In this document: piece by piece, positions 45,305 through 56,144 of the stretch | Position numbering within the stretch: position 1 is the stretch's first letter | Layout: every line of letters begins with the position of its first letter | Source: Sodiomyces alkalinus F11 | Lineage: Eukaryota; Ascomycota; Sordariomycetes; Glomerellales; Plectosphaerellaceae | Direction: 5' to 3' | Assembly (NCBI RefSeq): GCF_003711515.1 | Contig: NW_021167090.1 | Location: 875,346 to 939,345 of the forward strand | DNA length: 64,000 nt | Position numbers and translations under genes: made by a program | The notes under the pieces: model-generated | Databases searched by the model: none | The model's input: the letters and a program-made list of their open reading frames with translations, nothing else | What the model was told of the DNA's origin: nothing

Positions 45305-45438
45305 TTCCGCCGCATCTTTCTCTTCCCATGTGCATCGTCTTTCTAGCTTACCATCTATATTAGATCCGCATCGATCGCCTCTCTATTGCGTCTCTAGCAT
45401 TCTTAAACGGTTCAACCGACTTATGTCCCTTGATCACA
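44704..45438. other. spacer with CT repeat before the 801-residue gene
   Basis: 3' flank of the ABC transporter gene, then the promoter of the next gene with a long CT repeat (listed separately). No gene was recognised. Confidence 0.4.
45271..45302 (+). repeat. (TC)16 dinucleotide repeat
   Basis: Perfect TC repeat 137-168 bp upstream of the ATG at 45439, inside a larger pyrimidine-rich tract. It could be a CT-box promoter element as well as a microsatellite. Confidence 0.85.
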
Positions 45439-47844
45439 ATGTCTAGTCTCTTATCACAAAGCTCACGGCGCAACCGCCATCTCGATCCGGACATCAACGA
45501 CCCGGATAATACGGATATGCTTCGTCGGCTTCACTATGACCTTTGCCGGAAATACCAGCTCCACGGTGACAAAGTGGTAAACACATGGTGCAATCTCACT
45601 CCAGGGCAACGGTGGGAGATGACGAAAGCCGGTGCCGCTGACGGGGTTATCCCTGAAAACCCGTGGGACCAGTCCCTGGGCAGCATGCGCAGCCTCATCC
45701 CGGAGTGGAACCTGCACGACATCTCGTGGTCGCCCGAGTACTTTCTGAATATCCTGCATCACCGCGCCACCACGACGCTCCGCCAACAGTACCTAGGATC
45801 GTCGGACCGGGACGACTGCGTCGGGGATCATGATGCGGTCGCCGGGATCATGCGGACCCATAATCTGGCCCATGCCAAGGAATTCGAGGACTGTTACATT
45901 ATCTTCGTGGACGGCGATAAGTACGGACGTTCGTTCAAGATGCAGGAGGACGAGACTGAGGCGGCCAAGGATGATCTCCGTCGTGCCTTGAACGAACGGC
46001 TCTGCCTCCCTCAGGCAGTGGGCGTGCTGGTGCTTATGAGGCAGCTGTATCTGATGCAGGCCCTCAACAACATGATGGAAGACGTCCTGGACGCCCGGCC
46101 GATAGGCTCGACTTGCGCGGACACGGGTAGCACCTCGTCCAAAGACTCGGCGATTGCGCCCGCACGACGTAACAAACTCACCAAGGACCCCAGAGAGGTA
46201 GATGAGAAGCCGACGCCAGTGGCCGTAAGTCTACCGGGCGTGCTCTCTGCGGCCCACGACCGAAAGGCCGCTTGCGACGAGTACTTGTCCCTCCTCCGCC
46301 AAGAACCGGCTGCACTGGCCGAGGCGGTGAACACGGCTATCCTCAGCAGGCCCGAGCTGGTCCCCGATGACCGGGGCCGCATCCTTCCCAACGACACCCG
46401 CAAGTACATCACCCGCGCCGCGCTGGAAGCCGTGCACAATGCCGTCAGGGCCGCCGCCACCTGGAGCTGCATCTGCCGCCTCCTTGAGGAGCTCTCGGGG
46501 CACCACTCGCCCAACGACCGGGCCCGCCGGAAGGTCCTGGCCCAAGAGCTGGCGAACCTCTGTAACGCCGAGTACACGCGCGTCCAGGGCCTCCTGCGAC
46601 GTTGCGTCGCCAGCATCCCGGGCTACTCCAAGTGGTTCCGCCGCATGCCCAGCACGACGCCCGGCAATGCGGCCACTATCGTCATGAGCAAGAGGGATGT
46701 GAATACCGCGATCAAGGGGGACGCGCAGCTCCACCACATCGTCCGCCTCTGCATGCCCCGGACCACGGGCCCTTGCGCCGCTTCCTGGGTCCAGGCCATT
46801 GATAGACACCAAAAGAGGTTTCCCCTCGAGCGCGAACGTCTGGAGCCGCGCGTGGTCGACGCCCTGTCGGACGTGGCCGCCATTGTGGGGTTCATCGAAG
46901 CCCTGCCCAAGATCATGACGATGCCGGCCCCGAGTCGCAAGAAGGGTCTGACGCTCATCAACGGCTTGGAACAGCTCGAGCGTGAGATCAGCGTGCTGCG
47001 GACCAAGTTTGACCTTTCCAAGTATGCCGTACCCGTCGAGGTTCTCAAGAGGCCGGACAGGGCCGAGACGGTTCTTAAGAGGCTTGATCGGCAGATTGCG
47101 AAGCACAGGGGTAACAAGATCGGAGTCCTCTATGAAGATCTGATTGCTTCGTGGACGGCTACGTTTCCTAGGGTCCCGACGCAGCATCAGGTCGTCAAGA
47201 ACATGAAGGCACCAGCACCGCAAGGAGATGCCAGCGAGGACAATCACAACAAACCGGCTGCGGCGCCACAAGCTGATGCCACGTGCAACGGCGACAAGCC
47301 GGTCGCGGCGTTGCCGGGAGATATTATCGACCCCGAGGCACCGGGCCTCACGCCGCCCCAAGTCTTTCACGAACGCTTCCGACAGTTACACGTGAGACGG
47401 AGAAAACAAAAGGAAGGGACCCGGACTCGTACGCCCCATCCGACGGCCTACGACATCACCTTCGTGGAGAAGGACGGCTCGCTCGAGGACATCCCCGAGT
47501 GGAATCGGCCGCTCTATGTACATTATGTCCACCGGCGGACGGCCAAGACGTTCACCGCTCTCTTTGCCGGGTCCGAGGCCGGGGACCCGATCCCCTGGCT
47601 CGATTTCCGAAAGTCCATGGCGGATGTGGGGTTCGCGGTCCGCCCGCAGTCTGGCTCGGGGTACGCCTTCGAACCCCCCGAGGAGTTTGTTTTGAACGGG
47701 GCGGTTACCTTTTACCGTCCGCCGGGCAAGTCGCTGATTGAGGGCCACCGCCTGGTTTATTTTCGACGTCGGTTGACGAGCAAGTATGGGTGGACGGACG
47801 ACACGTTCCAGATTGGAAGTGATGAGGATTGGGAGGAACAGTGA
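45439..47844 (+). CDS. 801-residue fungal protein of unknown function
   Basis: Single exon; the ATG at 45439 (CACAATGTC) is preferred over an in-frame TTG nine bases earlier. There is no signal peptide or TM segment. Residues about 85-125 contain SLGSMRSLIPEWNLHDI and HHRATTTLRQQY, a block I associate with uncharacterised proteins of filamentous ascomycetes. The centre (about 270-590) is helical and basic; 590-635 is low-complexity. The last 160 residues are separate. After a basic linker comes TAYDITFVEKDGSLEDIPEW. Near residue 720 follows a segment DFRKSMADVGFAV...SGSGYAF...TFYRPPG...GHRLVYFRRRLTSKYGW. Its order (helix, GF, SGS-x-x-x-F, RP, final helix) recalls the HicA/double-stranded RNA-binding-like fold. 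That link is inference. Confidence 0.8.
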   Translation: MSSLLSQSSRRNRHLDPDINDPDNTDMLRRLHYDLCRKYQLHGDKVVNTWCNLTPGQRWEMTKAGAADGVIPENPWDQSLGSMRSLIPEWNLHDISWSPEYFLNILHHRATTTLRQQYLGSSDRDDCVGDHDAVAGIMRTHNLAHAKEFEDCYIIFVDGDKYGRSFKMQEDETEAAKDDLRRALNERLCLPQAVGVLVLMRQLYLMQALNNMMEDVLDARPIGSTCADTGSTSSKDSAIAPARRNKLTKDPREVDEKPTPVAVSLPGVLSAAHDRKAACDEYLSLLRQEPAALAEAVNTAILSRPELVPDDRGRILPNDTRKYITRAALEAVHNAVRAAATWSCICRLLEELSGHHSPNDRARRKVLAQELANLCNAEYTRVQGLLRRCVASIPGYSKWFRRMPSTTPGNAATIVMSKRDVNTAIKGDAQLHHIVRLCMPRTTGPCAASWVQAIDRHQKRFPLERERLEPRVVDALSDVAAIVGFIEALPKIMTMPAPSRKKGLTLINGLEQLEREISVLRTKFDLSKYAVPVEVLKRPDRAETVLKRLDRQIAKHRGNKIGVLYEDLIASWTATFPRVPTQHQVVKNMKAPAPQGDASEDNHNKPAAAPQADATCNGDKPVAALPGDIIDPEAPGLTPPQVFHERFRQLHVRRRKQKEGTRTRTPHPTAYDITFVEKDGSLEDIPEWNRPLYVHYVHRRTAKTFTALFAGSEAGDPIPWLDFRKSMADVGFAVRPQSGSGYAFEPPEEFVLNGAVTFYRPPGKSLIEGHRLVYFRRRLTSKYGWTDDTFQIGSDEDWEEQ

Positions 47845-48620
47845 AGCGGATTTCGTGCGTAATGGGGGGTGGGTTAGGGTAGGGGGCTATTCTGGGATTA
47901 GCGTTCGGGTCAACATGATTATTTCAGCGCTGTGGCATTGAGGGTTGAGAATCAGGGGCTAGGGAGAGTGCATGTGTGCTTACACTTCACGGCTATGGTG
48001 TTTTGGTAGTCCAGACCAGTAAATCGATTATCTGTTTATCTTCTGAGGCTATGCCGATGTGATGATATCCCGTGCTTTCTCTGGTATTGACGACTCTGTT
48101 GCCAGCCGACCTCCAAGTGTTTGCAGAGCCCTTCCAACTAGAACATGATCTAGAACTCACGATAAGGGGGTCGAGAATCGACATGGACGTAGTCGCTAAC
48201 TATCACAGATGACCAGCTACCCCTGACTTGCCGCCGCAGCCCGTCCGGGAGGCACAGAGCTTTAGTGTCGAGTTTGTCGGGGAGTGGTTGAAGGAGTGGG
48301 AGGATCAGCACGGTGGTGGGAGTTGGTGGCAGTCCTCGAGCAGCAAGATCCTGGCCCCTGGGAAAACAGACCACAAAATGAGCAACGAGGAGGGGAGCGG
48401 TCTCCAAGGTCATCAACCTGCTACTACAACTAGTGCAAGGATTGGGATTTTTTTGGATAGCTGATATGGGGGTTACAGTGTTACTAACACGGTACGATGT
48501 TGTTTTGCTGGTGCAGCCTAGAGATGCTGAAGAAAGGTGTAGAAGTGATACAAAGGCCAAGGATTGCGTCTAAAGTTGCGCCCCCCTGAGATGAAGTAAA
48601 CATGGATGTGGTCATCGACC
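47845..48620. other. spacer between convergent genes
   Basis: 3' flanks of the 801-residue gene and of phosphoketolase. One open frame (about 48228-48464, plus strand) has no supporting features. Nothing else was recognised. Confidence 0.4.
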
Positions 48621-51464
48621 TCAAGGGTGTCGGATAGGCACGTCCTTGGTCGCCTTGAGCTCTGGGCTCAGGTCATAGATATCATCGGAATCTGCCTCAC
48701 GTCAGTATTAAAAGGCCATTTTGTGAGCGTCAAGAGCAGCACGAGCCACGAGATCGGAGACATCTCACGAACCTTTACCATGGGCGGCAATATGATCCTG
48801 CACCTCCTTCATCATGCCGTCAATCTTCTTCAGCGTCCCGTCCAAGCCCTTCTTCACTTCATCGTTGAATTCCGCCCCTCCCTCCAACGCCCTCTTCGCG
48901 ACATGGAAACGGCTGACATGGTTGAGGAGCATCATATCAAACGGGGTCGTGGTGCTGCCCTCCTCCCTGTACCCCTCGACGCTCATCCTCTCCAGCTTAG
49001 GCCGTCCGAAGAGGAGGGAGTGCAGCTCGGACACGTAGCCGTGGTAGTTGAAGGCCACAGGCCGGTCGGCGGTGAACATGTCGATGAAGTCCTCCCTGGT
49101 GAGGGCGTGCGGGTGGCGCGACTGGGTGGCCAGGACCATCAAGTCTGTGACGTTGACGACGCGGACGCGCAGCGCCGGGGCGACGGATCGGAGGAGTTCG
49201 GCGGCTTTGACTACTTCAAACGTGACTTCGGCGCCGATGCCGACTATTACGACGTCTGGGAGCGTCTTTGCGTCCGGGAGCCTGACCGAGGCGAAATCCC
49301 AGATGGAAGCGCCCACGCGGCAGTGACTGGCGGCCTGTTCTGCGGATAGATAGGTTGCCGTGGGTTGTTTGGATCCAATGACGAGGTTGACGTAGTTCTT
49401 GGACTTGAGGCAGTGGTGGATGGTGCTGAGGAAGCAGTTGGCGTCGGGAGGGAGATAGACCTACGAATACATTATACGTATTAGTCTTGATGCGAGATGT
49501 GCATCCATAAGTTATAGCAAGACATACCCTTGCGGCATCGGATTTCAAATTCATCACGGCGCCGATAAAGGACGGATTCTGGTGAGAGAATCCGTTGTGC
49601 TCTTGGCGAGCCCACGTGCTGGTCTCGATGTAGTTGATGGAGGCCAAGTCACCCCGCCAGTCGATATGCTGTGCGATCTTGTTGAACTTGGCGTACTGGA
49701 CCATCATGGTGTGGACGATACCCAGAAAGGACTCGTAGCTGGGGAAGAGGGCATGGCGGCCCGTCAGGGTGTATCCCTGCATGAAGCCCTGGCAGCAGTG
49801 TTCCGACAGGATCTCGATGATGCGACCCCCCTTGGCGCGGGAGTGGTCATCCCACTGGAAGTTGCGCCCCGTGGTTTCCAGAACGGCGCTGAGCTTGTTG
49901 CTCTCCAGCTCGTCGGGCGAGAAGATGCGGAAGGTGGAGGGATTGGCTTTGATAACCTCGCGCAGGAACTGGCCTGTGACTTTCATCTCGCTCTCCTGCG
50001 TCCCAGGCTCGACGGCGTGCCGCTTCCAGTCAGGGAGGTCCAGGGGCACGAAGGGGTCATAGGTGGCCTTGAGCTGGCCTAGCTTCTTGGAGTCGACTCG
50101 TGGCATGATGCTCAGGATGCTATCATTAGGCCTCCCGTCGGCCGTGAGAATGTCCCGAACATGGTAATGCGATAGCCAGGCCTTCAGCTCCGCTAGATGA
50201 CCTTGGTCCGATTTGGCTCTGGCCAGGGGCACCTGATGAGATTTGAAAGAGCCCTCTACAATTTGTCCGTCCACTTCCTTGGGACCGGTCCAGCCCTTGG
50301 GTGTACGCAGAACGATCATGGGCCAGCGAGGCTTGACGATGGGCTTTCCTGAACGTGCGGCTCCCTGGATCTTCCGGATTTCGGACAGAGCCCACTCCAG
50401 GGCATCGGAAAGACGGTGGTTGATATTCGGTAGGTCCTCGACAATGCAGACTTGGTATCCGTAGCCGGTGAAGAGAGACACAATCTCCTTGTCGTCCATG
50501 CAGCCGTAGATGGTGCGCTCGCTGATCTTGAAGCCGTTCACATGCAGGATGGGAATGACAGCACCGGATTCTTTCGGGTCGATGTACTTGATGGAGTGCC
50601 AGGCACTGATGCGCCCCGGCGGATGTTAGTAGCTAGGTATTGGAGTTGAAAAGGAATTGGGGAAATTCAGCATACCCTGCTGTTGGACCACTCTCTGCCT
50701 CTCCATCGCCGATGATGGCGGTGGCGATGAGATCCGGGCTATCCATCACAGCTCCGAAAGCCACGGATAGGGCATAGCCCAGCTCACCTCCTTCGTGGAT
50801 AGTGCCGGGGCACTCTGAGTTGATATGACTAGACGAAAAGAAAGCAAACGAATGAGGTTAGCAGAAGATCAACATGAAAGGCGGCAAGGCCAGTCCACTT
50901 CAGGAGATATGATATGGCCATACCTTGGAAAGCCTCCAGGGAGGGAAAAGCCGGAGATGAGATTGGCAAGACCAGCCTTGCTCACATCATAGCGGCTGGG
51001 GTAAAACTTCTCAAGAGACCCCTCTAGCCAGAGAGAAGCAAGCGCAGCAGGGGCACCATGACCTGGGCCAATGACGTAGATCATGTCTAGGTCGTGATTT
51101 CGGATGAGGAGGTTGAGATGTGACCATACCAGGATGAGCCCGGGACAGGTACCCCAGTGGCCGAGAAGACGTGGCTTGACATGGTCGAGTAGGAGTTCTG
51201 ATTCGAGAAGAACATTGTCTTGTAGGAAAATCATAGCTATCCAGGCTTGTTAGGACCCGACTTCTAAGACCAGACTCAGCCTTTACTATAAGGTCACTTA
51301 CCAGCAGCAATGTAGCATGCGGCGTTTTGGAAGTCCTCCAGCGCCTTGACATCCTCCTTGCTGAGTTGTTTGAACTCGGGTTTGACGGCAAGGTCCAAGA
51401 CATGATCTGGGAGGCGAGATGGTAGAGGAGGGGGGTTTGGACAGTTGACAACCTCGCCGGGCAT
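48621..51464 (-). CDS. phosphoketolase (xylulose-5-P/fructose-6-P)
   Basis: Six exons (51464-51302, 51236-50924, 50828-50676, 50605-49528, 49460-48773, 48691-48621) encode 821 residues, the normal family length. XFP signatures are present: [62 protein letters not shown] (thiamine diphosphate/metal-binding motif) and [14 protein letters not shown]. Further motifs are [17 protein letters not shown] and, at the C-terminal domain, FNYHGY. The last intron has a GTTCGT donor and adds the 23-codon final exon. The enzyme cleaves xylulose-5-P or fructose-6-P with phosphate to acetyl phosphate plus glyceraldehyde-3-P or erythrose-4-P in the cytosol. Divergent from catalase across 1.66 kb. Confidence 0.95.
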
Positions 51465-53120
51465 GATGAGATTGTTCTTCCCTGGTGACTAGTGAGTCGT
51501 GACCGGTTTGGCAGGGGATGAAGGGTCCAGTGTTCACTGTTCACTACTCCGTAGAAGCACGAATATAATAATATAAGGTCTAGTTCAACGGCTAATGTAA
51601 TGTCTGGGTAAGTAGGAAGGGTAGGACTTACAGGCCCGGGAGGGATTAGATGAAGATCTTCACTTCCCTAAACTCCCTTAGGTTTGTGATCAGTGTCCCT
51701 CGGACCCTCGCGGTTGAAGATTGAAGACGTCAAGTTAGGTAGTAAATTAGTAATAGTTGGGCTCGGAAGAATCGTTGAAATGGTGACTATTAGCAAATTC
51801 GACAGTGGGGGCTGGCTGTTTCAAAAAGATCGTGTAGTAAAAGATCGAGGGCGTCGGTATTCGCACAAGTAAGGAGGTTAACCAACGTCAAGGTCGTGGA
51901 CTCGTTCGTGTAAGGACTAAGGAGGTGAAGTTGAAAGTTGTGAAGTGGGCAGATCGATGACGTAGGATTCGATAAGATAAGAGTATCGAGCACGGAGTAC
52001 CTACCTTACAGTACACTAAGGTAAGCCGATAAAAAGAGGCGAAGAGGCGCTCACGATATTACCGCACATATTAATAGCGGAGTGGTATTAAGGTTACCTT
52101 ATTGAGTTGTTCTGTCCCCGACATTTTAGCTAGTACCTTAGTGACCCCACTGTACTTACGGATACTTCTTTCCTCATTGAGTCACTCCCTCAACTGTACG
52201 TCAGTATTACGGCTCCTCCTATACGGAGTACTAGCTTGTATTTACTTTGGCGACCTACAATAAGGTACGCAACACTCGAATGATGGACAAGTCTCGCCCA
52301 ATCCGCTAAATGTAATATCAATAATTACCACCGTACCCCAGTTTCTGCCCGTCGCAGACCCCCGTTGGCCGTTGGCGCCGAGGCCGCCCCGGGATTACCA
52401 TCCGGCCGGTCATGCTCGGGAGGTACGAAGAACGGTAGTAGTACGGTTCTCCGTAGTTGCCGGGCGGATCCACACAAAAGCGTCCTACACGCAGTTCACG
52501 GGACACGGTCATTTTGATCATGACGACATAAGACGAGGAGTAATTACTTGGTTAGTTGTCGACCATAGATAGGTACAGAAGACCTCCTGGCTCAAGTCCT
52601 GGTCGGTCGGCCAAAACTCCCAAAGAGATCATTGCTACGCGGACTCGGGAGGTGTCACCGTAATAAGAGGTTTGGCCGTACCACCTTGTCGTACTTTTTA
52701 TCCCCTTTGTAACCGCATCCCAGTTTCTACGGAGTAATGGACCTAATGGTATGACCTAAGCCGCATTTTGTACCATCACGTATTCACATCCACCACCAAG
52801 TACTTCTATACTGAGCAAATCATGAGATCACCACCACGATACTTAGTCCCACTTCGAGACTCCTGACGTCAACACCCTGCCAGCAGCCAGCTCTCATAAT
52901 GTCTCGCAAGCGGCAGGTAACATGGACGATGAACCCAGCTCAGCTCACGATAGCCATTCCCGATTCCTCGTCCGCGACTTTTTTGTTTGTGCTTTCTTTT
53001 TGATACATCCCCGCCTTCTCTTCTCTCCTCTCCTCCCATCCTTCATCCTATCTCTATCCTTCATCCTTCACGAATAACCCCTTTGCGAGCTTCAGCCTTC
53101 TCGGCAAATTAGATCGTCAC
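51465..53120. promoter_or_regulatory. divergent promoter region, phosphoketolase / catalase
   Basis: A 1.66-kb spacer. It is AT-rich with repeated TACCTTA and TACGGAGTA-type motifs (about 51545, 51997-52025, 52226, 52731). A pyrimidine-rich tract lies at 53000-53070 just before the catalase start. Short open frames inside have no family resemblance. Confidence 0.45.
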
Positions 53121-55551
53121 ATGTCTTCCGCCATGGCATCTCAAATCCTACCCACCTCCGCGAAGCAGGTCCTCACGGGTGGCGGTAAAACGACGGATCG
53201 TAAGGAAGACCAGCTGAACGACAACATCAAGGAGGTCAACCCGGAATCTCGCATCACATCCGACTATGGCGTCAAGCAGACCAACACCGACGACTGGCTG
53301 CGCATCACTCGCGATGACCAGATCGGGCCCATGTTGCTGGAAGATCCTTTTGGCCGGGAAAAGGTATGATGCCCCAGCTTGTTTGGAATCTGGATGGCCA
53401 GGGGGACCCCCGGACATTCACCCTTGAGACCACTGCTTCTGAGTCCCGAGTCCTGACCCCCCCTAGATTCACCGTTTCGACCACGAGAGGATTCCCGAGA
53501 GAGTCGTCCACGCTCGAGGCACCGGCGTCTTCGGTACCTTCAAGCTTCACACCCCGATCCCCGAGTACACAAAGGCCGGCATCCTGACCGACACGTCCCG
53601 GGAAACCCCCATGTTTGTTCGCTTTTCCACTGTCCTTGGCAGTCGTGGGAGTGCAGATACCGTCCGTGACGTGCGAGGATTTGCCTTGAAATTTTACACC
53701 GACGAAGGCGTGAGTTTTGCCGTTCTTTTCCTTTTTTTTTTCCTTTTTTTTTCTTTTTTTCCCTTCTGCCTTTTCTTCAGTTTGCTGACGGATCACTCCT
53801 AGAACTGGGACATTGTCGGAAACAACATTCCCGTCTTCTTCATCCAGGATGCCATGAAATTCCCCGACGTCATCCATGCCGGGAAACCCGAACCACATAA
53901 CGAAGTTCCCCAGGCCCAGTCAGCCCACAATAACTTTTGGGACTTCCAGTATATGCACCCGGAAGCCACCCACATGTTCCACTGGACCATGTCGGATCGT
54001 GCCATTCCTCGCTCTTACCGAATGATGCAGGGCTTCGGCGTAAACACCTTTACCCTCCAAAACGACAAGGGAGAACGCTTCTTCGTCAAGTTCCATTACA
54101 CCCCCACTCTTGGTGTCCACTCGCTCGTCTGGGACGAGGCCCTGAAGCTCGCCGGACAAGACCCCGATTTCCACCGCAAGGACCTCATGGAGGCCATTGA
54201 TCACGGCATGTTCCCCAAGTACAAGTTCGGCATTCAAGTCATCCCCGAGTCGGGGGAACACGACTTCGACTTCGACATCCTCGACGCCACCAAGGTCTGG
54301 CCCGAGGACCTCATTCCCGTCCGCTACATCGGCGAGTTCGAGCTCAACCGCAACGTCGACGAGTTCTTCACCGAGACCGAGCAGGTGGCCTTCTGCACCA
54401 GCCATATCGTCCCCGGTATCGGCTTCTCCGACGACCCCCTCCTCCAGGGCCGTAATTTCTCCTACCAGGACACCCAGATCACCCGCTTGGGCGTCAACTG
54501 GGAGGAGCTGCCCATCAACCGGCCTGTCTGTCCCGTGCTGAACCACAACAGGGACGGCGCCATGAAGCACACCATCACCAAAGGCACGGTGAACTACTGG
54601 CCGAACCGCCACCAAGCCGTGCCGCCCGCCACCAAGGAGGAAGGGGGGTACGTCGAGTACGCCGCCAAGGTGGCCGGCTTGAAGCAGCGCACCAAGAGCG
54701 CCAAGTTTAGGGACCACCACTCGCAGGCCCAGCTGTTCGTCAACAGCCTCACCCAGGTGGAGCGCAACCACATGATCAACGCCTTCGGCTTCGAGCTCGA
54801 CCACTGCGACGACCCCATCGTCTACGAGCGCCTGACCCAGCGGCTCGCCGAGGTCGACCTCAGCCTCGCGCAGTCCGTGGCCCAGATGGTCGGCGGTCCC
54901 GTCCCGGAAAAGGAAGGCAGGCCCAACCACGGCAGGAAGACCAAGGGCATCAGCCAGTTCGACTTTGTGCCCGAGAAGCCGACCATAGCGACCCGCCGCA
55001 TCGCCATCCTCATCGCCGACGGCTACGACGCCGCCTCGTTCAACACCGTCAAGGCCGCCATCAAGGCCGCCGGGGCCCTACCGTTCGTCATAGGCCCGCG
55101 GAGGTCCGAGATCTACCCGGCCGGCTGGGACAAGAAGCCCGGCAACGGGGTGGTGCCGGACCACCACCTCGAGGGCCAGCGCTCCACCATGTTCGACGCG
55201 CTGTACGTCTGCGGCGGGGTGGACGCGAGCGCCGCGCTGGCGAAGAGTGGGCGCGCCATGCACTGGATCCGCGAGGCCTTTGGCCATCTCAAGGCCATCG
55301 CCGCCACGAGCGAGGCCGTCGACGTCGTGGAGAAGGCCATCGCCCTGCCGCAGGTCAGCGTGTCGCAGGGCGACGTGCACGAGTCGTACGGCGTTGTCAC
55401 GTTGAGGCATGTGAGGGCGAGTTCGCTGAAGGAGGCGGTCGATTTTGCGAAGGACTCCAAGGGCTTCCTGGAACAGTTCTTCTACGGGCTGTCGCAGCAT
55501 CGGTGCTGGGCTCGCGAGATGGACGGCTTGAACACCCAGGTTGCGTATTAG
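53121..55551 (+). CDS. large-subunit catalase, CAT-1 (spore) type
   Basis: Three exons (53121-53363, 53467-53709, 53803-55551) encode 744 residues, typical of clade-2 large-subunit catalases. Distal haem residues are His96 in ERVVHARG and Asn169/170 in VGNNIPVFF. The proximal haem ligand is Tyr383 in [17 protein letters not shown]-terminal flavodoxin/DJ-1-like domain (about 575-735) begins [14 protein letters not shown]. There is no signal peptide, so it matches the intracellular, conidial CAT-1 group rather than secreted CAT-3. Role: breakdown of hydrogen peroxide as a homotetramer. Intron 2 carries a long poly-T tract. It shares its upstream region with phosphoketolase. Confidence 0.96.
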
Positions 55552-56144
55552 GGAATGTGCAATGACCTCTTACCTTGTATTTTTAGTGGTCTGATTTTTT
55601 CCATGCTTGGAACGGGATGTGGATGTTTCTAGTACGGGAATGTTGTGATGCAATTCTGAATCCGTTCTTTCACCACTAATAAAATGCCGTAGCAAACGCA
55701 GGAGAGTTGTGCCAGCCAGGGGTAAAAGTGGGTCAAATAAGGTAGGTACCTCGGGCGGTTACTTATCCGTGGATCTGCATTAGCGTCATACAACCACGTG
55801 AGTGAGCACATGACAGAAGACTTTGCTGCTTCCCTCGTCAGTGCTTTTGCACCTTGACTACCAGGTTCCTGTCTTCCTGACGTGTCACGTATCATTGCCC
55901 TCGCCCTCACCCAGATCGCTTCTTCCCTTCTCGTCACTCTTTATTGATGGCGTTTATTTTTAACTTTTTCTCTCATGGTTCGCTTTCCTTCTTTGTTACT
56001 GCCTCTGCCTGGGCGTGATCCGGGTGCCCAAACCCTCAATGGTCCCTCGGAGCTGCATATGAGTTTTCAATATCCCGGATCCATCATCCGAGCACCACTC
56101 TCACCCCCTCAGAGCCTCGTCTACCCTCCGGCACCTATCAGACC
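55552..56144. other. spacer, catalase 3' flank and BCS1-like promoter
   Basis: A GGTAGGTACCT motif at about 55741. Nothing else was recognised. Confidence 0.4.

Noticed and set aside
53920..54930. 336-codon minus-strand frame antisense to catalase
   Set aside because: Shadow of the catalase exon, which has complete haem-site motifs.
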